Shown here piece after piece: positions 32,519 to 44,702 of a stretch of DNA of 64,000 bases. The notes under the pieces are model-generated. The model was not told the DNA's origin. It was given only the letters and a program-made list of their open reading frames with translations, and searched no databases. Both the position numbers and the translations under genes were made by a program. The number at the start of each line of letters is the position of its first letter. Position 1 is the stretch's first letter. This stretch comes from Gleimia hominis (GTDB taxonomy: Bacteria > Actinomycetota > Actinomycetes > Actinomycetales > Actinomycetaceae), in NCBI RefSeq assembly GCF_002871945.2, contig NZ_CP126963.1, positions 1,054,001 to 1,118,000 of the forward strand, written 5' to 3'.

Positions 32519-33823
32519 ATGAACCGCCGACTCCGTTCCAAAGTGGGGAAAGTCCTCACTAGACTGCCAAAACTGACTCGACTGCCAAAACCCGAAAGCG
32601 CCCTACGCGTGGCAAAATACGTAGGATTGTCGGCGCTGGGCGTCCAAGCCACGCTGATCGCATCCCTGCTGGTAGTTGACGAGGTTCGTAAACGCCGCAC
32701 CAGTCCGCGCAGCTTCCCAGCCATGGACCCCATCGACACGCGCATTGCCGACAATACGATCACTACGTACACGGAAGCGCGCTCCCTGTATAGCGACATG
32801 CTCAACGCGATTAACACGGCCGAAAAATACGTCTTTTTCGAAACCTTCTTGTGGAAATCCGACCGGGTGGGACAACGTTTTAAAGATGCGCTCATCGCAG
32901 CGGCAGACCGCGGGGTGCAGGTGTACGTCATTTACGACGGGTTCGGTAACCTCGTGGTGGATCCGCGGTTCAAAATCTTTCCGAAACACCCGAATCTGCA
33001 CGTAGTTCGCGTCCCTGAGATCCGCACCGGACTGCTGGTTTTGAACCTGCGAAAAACGGGGCGTGATCACCGAAAATTACTCGTAGTTGACGGTCACATC
33101 GGCTTCGTCGGCGGGTATAACATCGGTAAACTCTACGCGGACGCATGGCGCGACACGCACGTGCGCATTACCGGTCCAGCAGTGTGGGAGTTAGATAACG
33201 GGTTCGTGGACTTTTGGAACCTGTTTAAGAAGCGCAATCAACCCACCTTGCAAGACCGTGGGGCCCGGCGGTGGAACCCTAGAATCTTCGCTGCGTTGAA
33301 CCTCCCCTCCCACATGCTTTACCCCGTGCGCGGGCTTTACATTGACGCGTTAGACCGCGCTAGTGAAAAGGCGTTACTAACCTCCGCGTATTTTATTCCA
33401 GACGGTGAGATTCTCCGCGCCCTCATAAACGCGGCTCGGCGGGGCGTAAAAGTGCGCATACTTTTGCCGGAGCATTCGAACCACGTGGTTGCCGACTGGG
33501 TATCATCGGCGTTCTTTGACGAACTATTAGCCGAGGGCGTGGAGATCTACCAGTACAAGCACACTATGATCCACGCGAAAACAGCTACCGTTGATGGCCA
33601 CTGGTCCACTGTGGGCACCGCGAATATTGATCGCCTATCTATGTTCGGGAACTTTGAGATCAATATGCAGTTCCACTCCACCGACTACGCGAAGGTGTTG
33701 CAAGACATTTTTGATAATGACTTGACCAACTCGAAGCGTTTAACTGCCGCTAGATGGGCTCAGCGACCCGTCTTACGACGAGTCGCTGAGAAGATTTTGA
33801 AACCGCTTGCGCCCCTCATGTGA
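32519..33823 (+). CDS. Phospholipase D-like / cardiolipin synthase family protein
   Basis: The 434-residue protein contains two PLD domains with the HKD motifs HRKLLVVDGHIGFVGG (about residues 182-197) and HAKTATVDGHWSTVGT (about 354-369), both complete. Such enzymes join phosphatidyl groups to make cardiolipin or hydrolyse phosphodiesters. Only one weak N-terminal hydrophobic stretch is seen (YVGLSALGVQATLIASLLVV), unlike the two helices of typical ClsA, so it is membrane-attached by a single helix. TAGAGT ends 6 nt before the ATG and no ribosome binding site exists, suggesting a leaderless mRNA. Confidence 0.88.
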   Translation: MNRRLRSKVGKVLTRLPKLTRLPKPESALRVAKYVGLSALGVQATLIASLLVVDEVRKRRTSPRSFPAMDPIDTRIADNTITTYTEARSLYSDMLNAINTAEKYVFFETFLWKSDRVGQRFKDALIAAADRGVQVYVIYDGFGNLVVDPRFKIFPKHPNLHVVRVPEIRTGLLVLNLRKTGRDHRKLLVVDGHIGFVGGYNIGKLYADAWRDTHVRITGPAVWELDNGFVDFWNLFKKRNQPTLQDRGARRWNPRIFAALNLPSHMLYPVRGLYIDALDRASEKALLTSAYFIPDGEILRALINAARRGVKVRILLPEHSNHVVADWVSSAFFDELLAEGVEIYQYKHTMIHAKTATVDGHWSTVGTANIDRLSMFGNFEINMQFHSTDYAKVLQDIFDNDLTNSKRLTAARWAQRPVLRRVAEKILKPLAPLM

Positions 33824-33907
33824 GCTCCCCGGCTTGTTGCAGTTGCCGGCTCCGAGCTGAGTGTGTGGGCGCTTCAGGTTTGTTAACCGCGCGTTAAACC
33901 GCGGGGC

Positions 33908-34156
33908 TTAGACTACTCGACGGGCACGTGCTTTGCGGCGTTTGAGGGTGCGGCGTTCGTCTTCGCTCATCCCACCCCAGACACCTGCGTCCTGGTTGTT
34001 GTCGACCGCCCATTTGAGGCAGATTTCTTTGACCTCACAGGTTGCACACACAGCTTTTGCTTCAGCTGTTTGCGCGATGGCGGGCCCGGTATTGCCGATG
34101 GGGAAAAACAGCTCCGGGTCAACGCTCAGGCAAGCGGCACGTGTACGCCAGTCCAT
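33908..34156 (-). CDS. whiB: WhiB family iron-sulfur transcription factor
   Basis: An 82-residue WhiB protein with cysteines at 9, 37, 40 and 46 that bind a [4Fe-4S] cluster, the GVWGG turn (58-62) and a basic C-terminal tail (KRRKARARR) for DNA. The size and sequence are nearest to WhiB1-type essential regulators that contact the principal sigma factor. GGAGGA lies 10 nt before the ATG. In mycobacteria whiB1 is next to pdtaS; here the pdtaS-like gene is only 6 kb away, with the FtsK-like gene and ligA in between. Confidence 0.93.
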   Translation of the reverse strand: MDWRTRAACLSVDPELFFPIGNTGPAIAQTAEAKAVCATCEVKEICLKWAVDNNQDAGVWGGMSEDERRTLKRRKARARRVV

Positions 34157-34340
34157 TGTTTATGGCTCCTCCAAAATAAAAACGATCGAGACGTGCGCGT
34201 CCCGATCTGATCATTGATTTCTTGCGACGCCTCAAGTTTTACTGAACTTCTCTTATGACGCAAGGGTTTTGAGCTTGTATCACATGTCTTTTAATGTGCA
34301 AATCCTCACGTTGATTATTCACCTGGGACTCACTAATATT

Positions 34341-37190
34341 TTACGTCCAATATCGAAGCCAATTTTGTTCGCAAACGACCCACACGCGCTGGGGATTATG
34401 AGCGTGGGTCCGGGCGTAAAGCGGTGGCCGAAGCGCCCGCATTGCCGCACCTTCTACTTCCCCCACTATGGTGAGCGCACGCCCCATTTTTCGTGCAATC
34501 CCCTCACTTTGCATGCCCAGTTCTAGCCCTGTGTATTTTTGCAGTTCAACTTGCAGTTCCTCGGTTGCTTCCCGAGCGGTTTCCTCCACTGCTTCCGAGG
34601 TATACCCCAAGATTATGAGGCTATCTATAGTCGTGTTTTCTGCCTTTTCCACGAGCGCATCGACAGTTAGTGACGGGGTTCTTTCTTCGGGTTTTTCAGC
34701 TGCTTGCAGTGTTTTAACGGGTGGTGACACTTGGGTTAACGCAACACTAACCGTTCGTATATGCCTCCAGCGCAGGGTCATGAGTGAGACGCCTGCTTTG
34801 GCGTCTTGTTCCCCACTGAGCGCCTCACACATCTGCACTTGGTCGCGATCCAACCCCGCGAGTTGCGCTTGGGTTGGGGTGATTGAGGCTAGTACGTACT
34901 GCAATTCTCTGGTGGTCAGTAGATCACTCGGGTCTAGGCCGACGATGGTTATGCCACTGTTTCGTTTTGCCCACCGTTTCCAAATACTTTTCCCACTGCC
35001 GTGTCCCCATTCGTCGTCCATGGCTTCAATGAGTGTGGACAGGTCTGGGATGATTATGGGGCGGTCGGTACCCCAGGCTCGTTCTAGCTGGTAGAGCGTG
35101 GCTTCTAAGTCTTCACGTTCGTCTACGCGCAACACGGCGCGATCACTGGCGTGAACCTGGAGGTACTGGTTGATGTGTGCGATGGCCGCATTCTTTGAGT
35201 CGGGTTCGGCAACTATCGCTACGGGCGCCTTGGGCAGCTTTAACGGCGTGTAGGCGCGCACTTGCGGGTTGTCCGCGAGCGCGAACGGTACCGCGGCATC
35301 TGCGGGCGTGAGGGCCAGTGTTTGTTTTACAAATCGTTCGCTCACTACCGCGGGGAGAGGTGGTTTCCACAGTGCGGTGCCGGCGTGGGTGCGAGGTTTC
35401 GAAACGCTGGTGGGGGCAACATCGCAGTACGCCCATTGGATTGTTTTTAATTGCCCGGTGTCGATTATGGCGCGTCCGGGAATGCGCGGTAGTTTTGCTG
35501 CGTCATCGACCCCGAGGATGTCGAGAGACTGTGACACTTGAGCGGTTCGCAGGCAGATGCGTAGCGTCAGATTCGCACGCATTTGCGCGGTGATTACGCC
35601 GCCGGGGCTTTGGGTACCGGCGATTAGGTGGATTCCCAGGGACCGGCCGCGCGCAGCCATGTCTACCAGGCTGTCCATTACTTCTGGGTGGGTACGCACA
35701 ACGGCGTGGAACTCATCGATGACCAGGAGGATTCGGGCGGGTGCGGAACCGGCTTTTTCCCATTGCGAGAGATCGGCGTAACCGTATTCGGACAGTTGGA
35801 TTTCTCTTTGCCGAATCTCGTAATCCAGGCTTTGGATCGCGCGGATCGCCAGGCGTGGGGTGAGGTCGGTGACGAGCCCGACGCAGTGTGGTAGCTGTGC
35901 AAGTTTACTGAAAGTGGCGCCGCCCTTGTAGTCGAATAGGACGAGTTGTAGCCGATCGGGTGGGTAGTACCGTGCCATTTGCATGATCCAGGTTCGCAGT
36001 GCCTCAGATTTTCCAGAACCAGTGGTGCCAGCTACGAGCGCGTGGGGGCCGTCGCGCACGATATCTAGCGTGTCGATGCCCGCACCAATCGGAACTGCCA
36101 GCGACCCGGGTTCAGCCTTGATAGTGGGAAGTTCTGTTACCTGCAGGCGAGATGGCAGCGTCTGTTCACGAGCAGATTGTTTGAGCGCCGTATTCGCGGT
36201 GGTTATGGGCGGCGGACCAGCAAGTTTTAGAACCACGCGTGCGTTTGGCATTTTCCCTATTCGCGCGAGTGTTTGCGCACCGGATTTTACGACGAGGCAC
36301 TTGCTTTCCCTCTCCTGTGGTTCCGCGTGGGTCACGGTGCAGTCCCACAGTCCACGGTACCTGGCTTGCAGGAGGATTTGGTGGGCAATCCACAGCTGCC
36401 ACGATTCCATTTTTTCGCCCAACACAGAAATCGACGCACCCCAGGCGATGTGAGTGTCTCTGCGGCGCGGGCGTTTTCTGCGGCACATCAAGATTGTGAA
36501 GATGTAGCGGCGTTTGAACTCCGGTTCAACGTTCAAGTTCAGGGGGAGTTGGTTTTTGAGGTTGCTTGGATTCTCGCTGTGTTCAGCTGCTTTTAGCTCT
36601 AGTGCTTGGTGGGTGGCCAGGAGGGGAACGTGCCAGATGTGACTGCGCCGAGCCAGGGACCAGTAGAGGAGTGAGAGCAGTATGGCAGCGATAAACGCTG
36701 CTGCGCCCCAGGCGGAGATGAAGCGCCACAGCAGCCACCCGATGCTCAGCAGGGGGAGGAAGTAGAAGAGTTTCTGCCAGGTGAAACGCGTTCGTTTGGG
36801 GGCTTGCAGCGCGTCAACGACCACGGGGATTGACACTTCTAGGCCAGACACTTCCCATTGGAAGAGGTTTTTGCCGATTCCAATTACCCCTCCGGTTTTT
36901 ATGTGTGCGCGTGTGCGGCGGCGCAACCAGTACCGGTTGTAGGCAAATCCGGGGAGGAATCGAAGTGGTTTGCCGCTATAGGTACCGTTGGCTGATTGTT
37001 TGTCGATAACCTGCATGCGCATTCGCCGTCGGGTTAGATGAACTAGGACTTCGCAGTGTTCACGCGACACTTGCGGGTCTGTTATGGGAGTTCCGGATCG
37101 GCCTAGCGTCAGTGCGTGGTTGGCGTGCACGGGGATGACCAGGCCGCGGTCTGGCCCGTCAATGCACGTTAGGAACGTAGCTTCTGGCAT
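34341..37190 (-). CDS. FHA domain - FtsK/SpoIIIE ATPase, EssC/EccC-like
   Basis: The roughly 949-residue protein starts with a forkhead-associated domain (LTLGRSG, VSREHCEV, QSANGTYSG in the first 80 residues), followed by two membrane helices (about 135-175) and an FtsK/SpoIIIE domain with Walker A GTTGSGKS (about 388) and Walker B LLVIDEFH (about 487). A second ATPase-like region (about 690-830) lacks a P-loop. This FHA-TM-FtsK layout is that of EssC-type motor ATPases of type VII secretion, but it is shorter and no WXG100, EccB, EccD or mycosin gene is nearby. ATGs at 37208 and 37190 are both possible and neither has a good ribosome binding site. Confidence 0.85.
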   Translation of the reverse strand: MPEATFLTCIDGPDRGLVIPVHANHALTLGRSGTPITDPQVSREHCEVLVHLTRRRMRMQVIDKQSANGTYSGKPLRFLPGFAYNRYWLRRRTRAHIKTGGVIGIGKNLFQWEVSGLEVSIPVVVDALQAPKRTRFTWQKLFYFLPLLSIGWLLWRFISAWGAAAFIAAILLSLLYWSLARRSHIWHVPLLATHQALELKAAEHSENPSNLKNQLPLNLNVEPEFKRRYIFTILMCRRKRPRRRDTHIAWGASISVLGEKMESWQLWIAHQILLQARYRGLWDCTVTHAEPQERESKCLVVKSGAQTLARIGKMPNARVVLKLAGPPPITTANTALKQSAREQTLPSRLQVTELPTIKAEPGSLAVPIGAGIDTLDIVRDGPHALVAGTTGSGKSEALRTWIMQMARYYPPDRLQLVLFDYKGGATFSKLAQLPHCVGLVTDLTPRLAIRAIQSLDYEIRQREIQLSEYGYADLSQWEKAGSAPARILLVIDEFHAVVRTHPEVMDSLVDMAARGRSLGIHLIAGTQSPGGVITAQMRANLTLRICLRTAQVSQSLDILGVDDAAKLPRIPGRAIIDTGQLKTIQWAYCDVAPTSVSKPRTHAGTALWKPPLPAVVSERFVKQTLALTPADAAVPFALADNPQVRAYTPLKLPKAPVAIVAEPDSKNAAIAHINQYLQVHASDRAVLRVDEREDLEATLYQLERAWGTDRPIIIPDLSTLIEAMDDEWGHGSGKSIWKRWAKRNSGITIVGLDPSDLLTTRELQYVLASITPTQAQLAGLDRDQVQMCEALSGEQDAKAGVSLMTLRWRHIRTVSVALTQVSPPVKTLQAAEKPEERTPSLTVDALVEKAENTTIDSLIILGYTSEAVEETAREATEELQVELQKYTGLELGMQSEGIARKMGRALTIVGEVEGAAMRALRPPLYARTHAHNPQRVWVVCEQNWLRYWT

Positions 37191-37375
37191 GGGCCTATTG
37201 CACCGCATTGGGAGGCCTAAATACCTGCCCGATATTGTTTCCTGTGGTTACTAGAACGCTGTGGATAGCGCTTGTCCACAAGCAGATTAGATAAACGCTC
37301 CGAAATTGTTTGCTTGCCATGCTTCACGAAACACGATTCGCTAGCCCTACGCGTACCGAGTGAATTTGCACAGCC

Positions 37376-37425
37376 GTCGCGATGCACATCGACCTAGAGT
37401 GTCGCGATGCGCATCGACCTAGAGT
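37376..37425. repeat. Tandem 25-bp repeat, each with a 12-bp palindrome, before ligA
   Basis: gtcgcgatgcacatcgacct plus agagt (37376-37400) is repeated at 37401-37425 with one change. Each copy carries an inverted repeat CGATG-N2-CATCG; in the second it is the perfect palindrome CGATGCGCATCG (37405-37416). The pair lies 25 bp apart in the divergent gap between the FHA-FtsK gene and ligA, just upstream of the expected ligA -35 region. The arrangement looks like two binding sites for a dimeric regulator. Confidence 0.75.
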
Positions 37426-37428
37426 TAG

Positions 37429-39804
<2,376 letters not shown>

Positions 39805-39917
39805 ACGTCCCTAAACCAGATTGTGAGGCTCGCTGCATAATCGGGAATTCTTAGCACCATCCGTCTACTTTGACGGAAACTCTAGGTGCGCCAAGCACCG
39901 GAAACCTACTGCCGCGC

Positions 39918-41381
39918 TCACTTGTCTTCTAGGAGCGCGTGGATCCGAACGCGAGTGCCGTGCGTGTGGCTGCGCCGCTCCCACTCGATAGAGCCCGACA
40001 GTTCCCCAGCTACGACCGTGGCGACAATCTGAGTGCCAAGCCCCGACCGGGCCCTCCCCTCATCAATCCCAACCCCATCATCGGTAACAGTGACTTCTAG
40101 CTTGCGGCCTAAGCGGTGTGCTTCCACAACCACTACCCCACCGCCGTCCACGTACCCGTGTTCAACCGAGTTAGTGACCAGTTCCGTCAGCACCGTCGCT
40201 AGGGCTTGTGCAGCGTCAGCATCTACCTCACCAAAACTACCGCGAATATCCACCGACACCTCATGGTGGTGGGTAGCTACAACCGAGGCGAGCCGCAGCA
40301 CTTCTTTCGCAACCTCATCAAAATCAACGTGCTCATCCACGTTCTGCGACAGTGCTGCGTGCACGGTAGCGATCGCACTTACGCGCCGCTCCGCTTCCGT
40401 CAATGCCTCCCGCACTTCCTGGTTATCGGATCGGCGTGCCTGCAGCCGGATCAGTGCCGACACCGTCTGCAAGTTGTTCTTAACCCGGTGGTGAATCTCG
40501 CGAATAGTGGCGTCCTTAGTCATCAGCTCCAGCTCGCGCCGTCGCATCTCCGACACGTCCCGGGTGAGCAGCACCGCACCAATCCGCACGCCGTCCTCAA
40601 ATAACGGGACCGCGCGAATCGTTATGGTTGAACGCCCATGAGACAGTTCACTGCGCCAACTGGCTTTCCCCATCACCACAACCGCGAGGGTTTCGTCTAT
40701 CTGCTGGTCTTCCTTAACAATATTCGTCACGTCTTCAATGAGGGACCGTCCGATCGGGTCCTCTTGCAAACCTAACCGACGCAGGCAAGACACCGCGTTA
40801 GGGGTGAGTTGTTTAACTACCCCTTCCGCGTCAATCAGGATCGCCCCATCCATCACGCGCGGCTGCCCGTGTGTAACAGATGTGGGAGTCGCATCGTAGG
40901 GATACTCACTGGTCGCGATCATGTCGCACAGCGTGTCCGCGGCCTCCACAGTCCACGTTTCCGCACCAACCAGAAAGCCGAGCGAAGACAGGTTAGATTC
41001 GCGGGTTATAACTGCGATCGACCGGCCCTTACGCACCACGGGAACCACGAATTCGGTGCGCGCATACGTACCCAACCACGTGGGAGCGGCGGAATGAAGC
41101 ACCTGCTGCGCTTCCATGGCCTGCCGCAGCCAAGCCTCCCGAGTTGGTTGCACATAAAGCCCCACCACGTCATCCATATGCACCGTCGACGCGGTTGAGG
41201 GACGCGCGTGCGCTACCGCTTGGAAGCGACCATCGCGCGTTGGTAACCACATGACGAGGTCCGCGGCCGCCAGGTCCGACAGCATTTGCCAGTCCGCTAG
41301 AATCAGGTGTAGCCAGTCGAGGTCCTCATGGGTCAAGCTATCGCCCAGCGGGCCCTTGGCGAGTTCAGTAAGGCTCTGCAT
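39918..41381 (-). CDS. PdtaS-like sensor histidine kinase (HisKA_2/HWE type)
   Basis: The 487-residue soluble kinase has an N-terminal GAF-like sensor region (residues 1-170), a PAS domain (about 180-275, DGAILIDAEGVVKQLTPNAV), a HisKA_2 helix with IREIHHRVKNNLQT (histidines 297-298) and a HATPase domain with VTELVTNSVEHGY and DDGVGID. It matches PdtaS of mycobacteria, which phosphorylates the RNA-binding antiterminator PdtaR. No response regulator is adjacent, as in mycobacteria. No membrane segment is seen, so the signal is probably cytosolic. TAGAGT ends 7 nt before the ATG, pointing to a leaderless mRNA. Confidence 0.9.
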   Translation of the reverse strand: MQSLTELAKGPLGDSLTHEDLDWLHLILADWQMLSDLAAADLVMWLPTRDGRFQAVAHARPSTASTVHMDDVVGLYVQPTREAWLRQAMEAQQVLHSAAPTWLGTYARTEFVVPVVRKGRSIAVITRESNLSSLGFLVGAETWTVEAADTLCDMIATSEYPYDATPTSVTHGQPRVMDGAILIDAEGVVKQLTPNAVSCLRRLGLQEDPIGRSLIEDVTNIVKEDQQIDETLAVVVMGKASWRSELSHGRSTITIRAVPLFEDGVRIGAVLLTRDVSEMRRRELELMTKDATIREIHHRVKNNLQTVSALIRLQARRSDNQEVREALTEAERRVSAIATVHAALSQNVDEHVDFDEVAKEVLRLASVVATHHHEVSVDIRGSFGEVDADAAQALATVLTELVTNSVEHGYVDGGGVVVVEAHRLGRKLEVTVTDDGVGIDEGRARSGLGTQIVATVVAGELSGSIEWERRSHTHGTRVRIHALLEDK

Positions 41382-41434
41382 GGCTATAACTCTACCTACC
41401 CGCGTGCGGTGGGGATAGAAAAAGGAAACAGAAA

Positions 41435-41938
41435 ATGCAGATCGACCAGGTGTTGCACTACCCCACTTCGTTGCCGAACGTGTGGGATATGTTCGCTGAT
41501 GAGCAGTTCCACCGCACCCGTTTAACCTCCGCCCCGGTGACTGTGGAAGACGTGGAGGTCCACCGCACTCCTCACGAGCTAGAGGTTGCGGTCCAACTTA
41601 CCGGGGATCCTGAAGCGTCCCCACTCCCCTCCAGTTTCCTGAGGTTCTTGCCACGCGGCCCGGTAGAGCTCACGGTTAGAGAGGTCTGGGACCTCAAGAC
41701 CGCGCGTGGGAAAACGACAATAGACACTATCTTGCCAGTTCGCGCGCAGGTTGAATCCGCGCTCGCTGCAGTGCGTGCAGACGGCGCGCGCGAAGAGGTG
41801 GAGCGTAAACTCACTGGAACGCTAACCATTGCGGTGCCCCTCATGGGAAAAAGTTTGGAAAGCAAAGCGGGCCAGTACCTGCCGCGAATGATGCGCGCGG
41901 AGGAACAAGCGGCGCAGCAGTATTTACAACAAAACTGA
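41435..41938 (+). CDS. DUF2505 family protein
   Basis: The 167-residue protein fits the actinobacterial DUF2505 family, START/polyketide-cyclase-like proteins with a hydrophobic pocket; no reaction is known. Recognisable parts are the N-terminal HYPTSLPNVWDMFADEQFHR and the C-terminal VPLMGKSLESKAGQYLP. AAAGGAAAC precedes the ATG. It is divergent from the kinase gene and followed by the OsmC gene. Confidence 0.8.
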   Translation: MQIDQVLHYPTSLPNVWDMFADEQFHRTRLTSAPVTVEDVEVHRTPHELEVAVQLTGDPEASPLPSSFLRFLPRGPVELTVREVWDLKTARGKTTIDTILPVRAQVESALAAVRADGAREEVERKLTGTLTIAVPLMGKSLESKAGQYLPRMMRAEEQAAQQYLQQN

Positions 41939-42023
41939 CCGGGCCCAGCTGCGCTGGTGGTCGCGACATACGTTCTAAGCGAAACCGCTAGCCAACTCGC
42001 GGGCCCATTGAGAAGATATAGCT

Positions 42024-42431
42024 ATGAGTAAAGCAATTTGGGTTGAACGTACAGGCAAGGGCACGTTTGTTGGGAAAACTTCGGACGGTGCGGAAGTGAA
42101 AATCGGTAAGGCCGAGGGCATGTTCAGCCCCGGGGACCTGCTGAAGATTGCGCTCGCCGGCTGCAACATTATGTCTGGGGACGCGCGTTTGGCAGCCGCT
42201 TTAGGCGACGACTACGATGCGACCGTTGGGATTAGCTCCGATTACGATAAAGAGTCGAACCGCTACACGCACATGGACGTTGAAATCGTCGCCGACACAA
42301 CCCAGCTGTCTGATGAGGAGCGGGAGCAACTCCACCGGCGCACCCGTTCCGCCATTGACCGGCAGTGCACCGTGGGCCACACCCTGACGCAGGGGATGGA
42401 CTCTGATTTGCAGTTCTCCTCCGACTTCTGA
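42024..42431 (+). CDS. OsmC family peroxiredoxin-like protein
   Basis: The 135-residue protein has the two conserved OsmC cysteines, in LAGCNIMSGD and in DRQCTVGHTL, which reduce organic hydroperoxides. The N-terminal KIGKAEGMFSPGDLLKIALA matches the family. The ATG lacks a clear ribosome binding site and GAAGAT ends 6 nt upstream, so it may also be leaderless. It stands alone. Confidence 0.85.
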   Translation: MSKAIWVERTGKGTFVGKTSDGAEVKIGKAEGMFSPGDLLKIALAGCNIMSGDARLAAALGDDYDATVGISSDYDKESNRYTHMDVEIVADTTQLSDEEREQLHRRTRSAIDRQCTVGHTLTQGMDSDLQFSSDF

Positions 42432-42591
42432 CCACAACCTTGGCGTGGTAAAAGTACGTCCAGGTAGGTAATAGCCGCCCGGTGGTAACCGTCGCTAGAC
42501 AGGCGCGCGGGCGTGCGGACTAATGGGTTAAGAAACGTCCAGTAAACTATACAGTTGCCGCTCCTAAATAGTTATGGAAGAAGGTTTCAAC

Positions 42592-43389
42592 GTGCCACTT
42601 TTTAACAAGAAAACCAGTTCTTCAGCAGCCGTGACACTAAAAAACGCGGGCAATGCGATCAAGAAGCTGCCCTCCGCGCGTTCATTCACGGACGTGGTGG
42701 ACATCATGATGGACGTCCCGCAAGAAGCGATTGAACAAAAGATCGCTGACCTGCGCAGCCAAAACCCGCAAGCCACACCCGCGGATCTGGCGCACATCGT
42801 CACCAAGCAGTTCCGCCGAATTGCCGCGGTCTCTTCCGGGGCCGTAGGTGCGGGCGCGGCCTCCCCCGGCATCGGAACTGTTGCTGGCGTGGCGTTATCT
42901 ACTGCGCAGCTCGCCGCGTTCATAAGCCAAGCCGGATACTACGTGCTAGAAATGGCATACATTTACGGCGTTCCCACCGAGGATGTGGACAAGCGTCGCC
43001 TGCTCGTGTTGACGGCGCTACTGGGCGAGGACGGCGCCGAGTTAGCTTCGAAACAGCTGGGGATTTCTACCCTCACGGCGTTGCGTGGGTACGCCACAGA
43101 CCTGCAGCGACAAGCCTTGCGCCGGGTCAATAAGTCCCTCACCAAAGTGGCTAAACGCCAGGTAGCTAAGCGCGGTGCGTCCGCAACACTGGGCCGCTTA
43201 ATGCCGTTCGGAATTGGTGCGGCAGTGGGCTGGTTCGTGGGCCGGTCGATGGCTAACAACGTCATTTCTGGAACGGAAGCAGCGCTCGGGCAAGCTCCGG
43301 CCGAGTTTACGCAGCCCATACAGGTCGACGTGCAGGTGGACGTGGTAGATACAGACCGGGCAAAGGCGGAGTCTGACAGTGGCAATTAA
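42592..43389 (+). CDS. EcsC-like family protein
   Basis: A protein of about 265 residues whose middle part ([20 protein letters not shown], then [14 protein letters not shown] and [11 protein letters not shown]) resembles the EcsC family; the function of that family is unclear. Small hydrophobic, Gly/Ala-rich stretches suggest membrane association. The GTG at 42592 with AAGAAGG upstream is preferred; an ATG at 42574 is in frame. Its 3' end overlaps thyA by 11 bp, so it is cotranscribed with thyA and folA. TATACA near 42549 may be its -10. Confidence 0.7.
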   Translation: MPLFNKKTSSSAAVTLKNAGNAIKKLPSARSFTDVVDIMMDVPQEAIEQKIADLRSQNPQATPADLAHIVTKQFRRIAAVSSGAVGAGAASPGIGTVAGVALSTAQLAAFISQAGYYVLEMAYIYGVPTEDVDKRRLLVLTALLGEDGAELASKQLGISTLTALRGYATDLQRQALRRVNKSLTKVAKRQVAKRGASATLGRLMPFGIGAAVGWFVGRSMANNVISGTEAALGQAPAEFTQPIQVDVQVDVVDTDRAKAESDSGN

Positions 43390-44179
43390 TACGGCATACG
43401 AAGACCTGCTGCGGGACGTATTCACCAACGGAGTGGCGAAAGATGACCGCACCGGAACGGGAACAATATCCGTGTTCGGCCGGCAAATGCGGTTCGACCT
43501 GGCGGAAGGTTTTCCACTCGTCACCACCAAACGCGTGCACCTGAAATCTGTTGTGGGCGAGCTTTTGTGGTTCCTCTCGGGCGATTCGAATGTGCGGTGG
43601 CTGCAAGAGCACGGGGTGCGGATTTGGAACGAGTGGGCAGATGAGAACGGTGAGCTCGGCCCCGTTTACGGGGTTCAGTGGCGCAGCTGGCCCACCCCCA
43701 GTGGCGAACACGTAGACCAAATCGCGTCCGCCCTGCAGACACTGCGGGAAAATCCGGATTCGCGCAGGAACCTGGTGTCCGCCTGGAATGTCGCCCAGTT
43801 GTCAGACATGGCGTTAATGCCGTGCCACGCGTTCTTCCAGCTATACATGGCGCAAGGCAAGCTTTCCCTGCAGGTGTATCAGCGTAGTGCCGACATGTTT
43901 CTGGGCGTTCCGTTCAATATTGCGTCGTACGCGCTGCTGACTCACATGTTCGCCCAGCAAGCTGGTTTAGAAGTTGGGGAACTGGTGTGGACCGGTGGGG
44001 ACTGCCATATTTACAACGACCACTTCGAACAGGTAAAGACCCAGCTGGCGCGCGAACCGTTCGACATGCCCCACCTGAAGTTGCACCACGCCCCCTCAAT
44101 ATTTGATTACAAGTTTGAGGACGTGGAAGTGGTGGATTATCAACACCACCCCACGATCAAAGCTAAAGTGTCGGTTTAA
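43379..44179 (+). CDS. thyA: Thymidylate synthase
   Basis: The 266-residue enzyme methylates dUMP to dTMP with methylene-tetrahydrofolate. The catalytic cysteine is C149 in [12 protein letters not shown]; other motifs are [12 protein letters not shown] near the N-terminus, [18 protein letters not shown] and GDCHIYNDH. The start is GTG 43379 inside the end of the EcsC-like gene. The dihydrofolate product is recycled by the folA gene that follows after one base. Confidence 0.97.
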   Translation: MAINTAYEDLLRDVFTNGVAKDDRTGTGTISVFGRQMRFDLAEGFPLVTTKRVHLKSVVGELLWFLSGDSNVRWLQEHGVRIWNEWADENGELGPVYGVQWRSWPTPSGEHVDQIASALQTLRENPDSRRNLVSAWNVAQLSDMALMPCHAFFQLYMAQGKLSLQVYQRSADMFLGVPFNIASYALLTHMFAQQAGLEVGELVWTGGDCHIYNDHFEQVKTQLAREPFDMPHLKLHHAPSIFDYKFEDVEVVDYQHHPTIKAKVSV

Positions 44180-44180
44180 C

Positions 44181-44702
44181 ATGGCCATGCTGAGGATGAT
44201 TTGGGCGCAGGACCGACACCGTTTTCTGGGAACGGGCCGGGCGATGGCGTGGCACGTGCCGGCAGATTTTGCGCATTTTAAACGTGAAACCATGGGGTCC
44301 ACGCTAATTATGGGCCGCCGCTCGTGGGAAGCATTGGGGCGGCGGAATCTACCTGGACGTGAATCCGTGGTAATCACTTCTCAGCAAGATTATGCAGCGG
44401 ACCCCGCGTATTTGGCGCATTCGCTTCCGCAAGCCATTGAGGTTGCCCAAGGATTGGGCCGGCCCGTGTGGATTACCGGTGGGGCGCAAGTTTACGAGCA
44501 GGGCATGGAGTTTGCCGACGAGCTCGTTGTCACCGACTTGGACTTAGAAGTGGCGCATACCGAGGGGGTGTACGCACCCGCGGTGGACCTGGATGTGTGG
44601 CGCGCCGACCCGCAGCGTTCAGATTCCCAGTGGCGAGCCCAGTCGGGTGACGCGCGTTGGAAAGTCACTACTTTTGTGCGCCGCGCCCCCGCAGTTATTT
44701 AA
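44181..44702 (+). CDS. folA: Dihydrofolate reductase
   Basis: The 173-residue enzyme reduces dihydrofolate with NADPH. Visible motifs are MAWHVPADFAHFK with the catalytic acid, GRRSWEALGRRNLPGRESVV and WITGGAQVYEQ. The frame is open upstream into thyA, but the ATG at 44181, right after the thyA stop at 44179, fits the known N-terminus (MAMLRMIWAQDRHRFLGTG). Its end overlaps the convergent ABC transporter gene by 8 bp. Confidence 0.95.
   Translation: MAMLRMIWAQDRHRFLGTGRAMAWHVPADFAHFKRETMGSTLIMGRRSWEALGRRNLPGRESVVITSQQDYAADPAYLAHSLPQAIEVAQGLGRPVWITGGAQVYEQGMEFADELVVTDLDLEVAHTEGVYAPAVDLDVWRADPQRSDSQWRAQSGDARWKVTTFVRRAPAVI

Noticed and set aside
34157..34340. Small frame at 34269 between whiB and the FHA-FtsK gene
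   Set aside because: It overlaps the end of the FtsK-like gene antisense and has no start signal; the gap seems to contain only the whiB promoter.
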